Of a stretch of 64,000 bases of DNA, positions 63,315-64,000 are shown in pieces. The notes below the pieces were generated by a model. That model worked only from the letters and a program-made list of their open reading frames with translations. It was not told where the DNA came from and ran no database searches. Position 1 is the stretch's first letter, and every line of letters begins with the position of its first letter. Position numbers and translations under genes: made by a program. This DNA comes from Pontibacter pamirensis (GTDB lineage: Bacteria; Bacteroidota; Bacteroidia; Cytophagales; Hymenobacteraceae). Where the stretch lies: positions 1-64,000 of the forward strand of contig NZ_SSNI01000031.1 of the NCBI RefSeq assembly GCF_010015475.1. The letters are read 5' to 3'.

Positions 63315-64000
63315 GGTTAGTTAGTTAATGGGTTAAAAATCTCTATATTATTTTACGGAAATGGTGTCTGTGTGTTCCTCTATTACCTTTAAACTTGTAG
63401 CCGTTTTGCATGCTGTTGCAGTAGCAATACAGGGCTGCTGCATAGGCATGATTCTGACTTGTTAGTCTTTTTTGTCACCTTTAACAGGTATTGTAAGTAT
63501 ATTTTTTGATTACTTTTTAATGATTGTATTTAAAATGCAAGGTGTTAATAATGAGTACTATAAGTAGTTTTGTGAGTAATTACTTTCTACTTTTTTTATC
63601 ATTAAGTTGATGGTGCATATGTAACTTTGCTTTTTTGTAAAACAATCCTTTGTAAGTGTTGTGCCAGAAATAGGCACAGGCAGTACCAGAGTTTGTTTTT
63701 TTCGTAATAAACTAGGACGTCAGTTAGTTAGAAGAGGAGTAAGAATGTTGCGACACTAGTAAGTAAGTACTCATTTATTTAACATCTATTTGTTGTATAT
63801 TATACAAAGCTTTTTCATATTTGATATGTTCTTGCATGTATGTATAATTTCTAGTGAATCAGCCCGAGGAAGACCGAGGAAGAAAATGTAGGTACTTTAT
63901 AATGAGCTCAGACCCTAGAGAGAAAAGAGCTTTATGAATGCATCAGTTAGAGCTCTTCCTTCTGCCTGAAAGAATCTAATACCTGGAATAGCAAAACAAG
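63315..64000. other. Gene-free stretch at the right edge
   Basis: About 690 bp, A/T-rich. The CsbD promoter should lie at its left. No coding frame, RNA or repeat recognised. Confidence 0.45.

Noticed and set aside
1..64000. CRISPR arrays, prophage genes, rRNA
   Set aside because: None seen: no regularly spaced repeats, no phage structural genes, no rRNA-like stretches.

Overview
The window looks like a chromosomal segment of a Bacteroidota bacterium, most likely a Cytophagales/Hymenobacteraceae member such as Pontibacter. This is inferred, not proven. The clues are a type IX secretion C-terminal domain, a promoter of the Bacteroidetes form (TTG-N19-TAnnTTTG) before position 7968, mostly weak Shine-Dalgarno sites, and familiar family choices (long Mn-catalase, CopB-type copper ATPase, VKOR/SPW protein, MGH1-like hydrolase). 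No rRNA, convincing tRNA, CRISPR array or phage module was seen.

Layout. 1-2460 is a pile of damaged insertion sequences: an IS110 with an amber-like nonsense change, an IS3 copy cut off before its last catalytic residue, and an IS630 scrap. 2528-7541 holds a GntA-like (YqcI/YcgG) plus DUF1989 gene pair, a secreted alpha/beta hydrolase, a frameshifted DinB gene and a WYL regulator. 7900-21000 is the most distinctive block: a membrane protein, a small winged-helix regulator, an ABC ATPase and a giant ABC-permease/M1-aminopeptidase fusion. Two matching palindromes (ACTTTG-N5-CAAAGT) sit before the regulator pair and before the ATPase. After a B12-type radical SAM enzyme and a membrane-anchored serine hydrolase comes a second permease/M1 fusion whose own ATPase has collapsed to a 78-residue relic.

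21259-31400 carries a zinc metallopeptidase, KatG, a decayed IS3, a Kelch/malectin T9SS cargo protein, a three-copy tandem family of which two copies are dead, and an OmpA-like lipoprotein. 31700-52650 is a copper and oxidative-stress island: VKOR/SPW protein, MGH1-like hydrolase, Csp-type copper-storage protein, two Mn-catalases, an FNT channel, two potassium-channel-like proteins, a CopA-CopB fusion multicopper oxidase, a CopB-type Cu ATPase and a DsbA-like protein. A segment of this island is duplicated (about 36184-39150 and 47778-50164) and the two copies have decayed in a complementary way: only the Mn-catalase is intact in both.

52860-63314 holds lipoproteins, a bifunctional PBP, a DUF2255 protein, a sensory operon (five-PAS histidine kinase, response regulator, GAF protein) and a CsbD protein. 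Pseudogenes are unusually common across the window (IS elements, DinB, metzincin-like, YetF, PQQ dehydrogenase, antiporter, GH63 and DsbA relics). Some of the single-base lesions could be sequencing errors. Strong hairpin terminators are found at many convergent or terminal positions.
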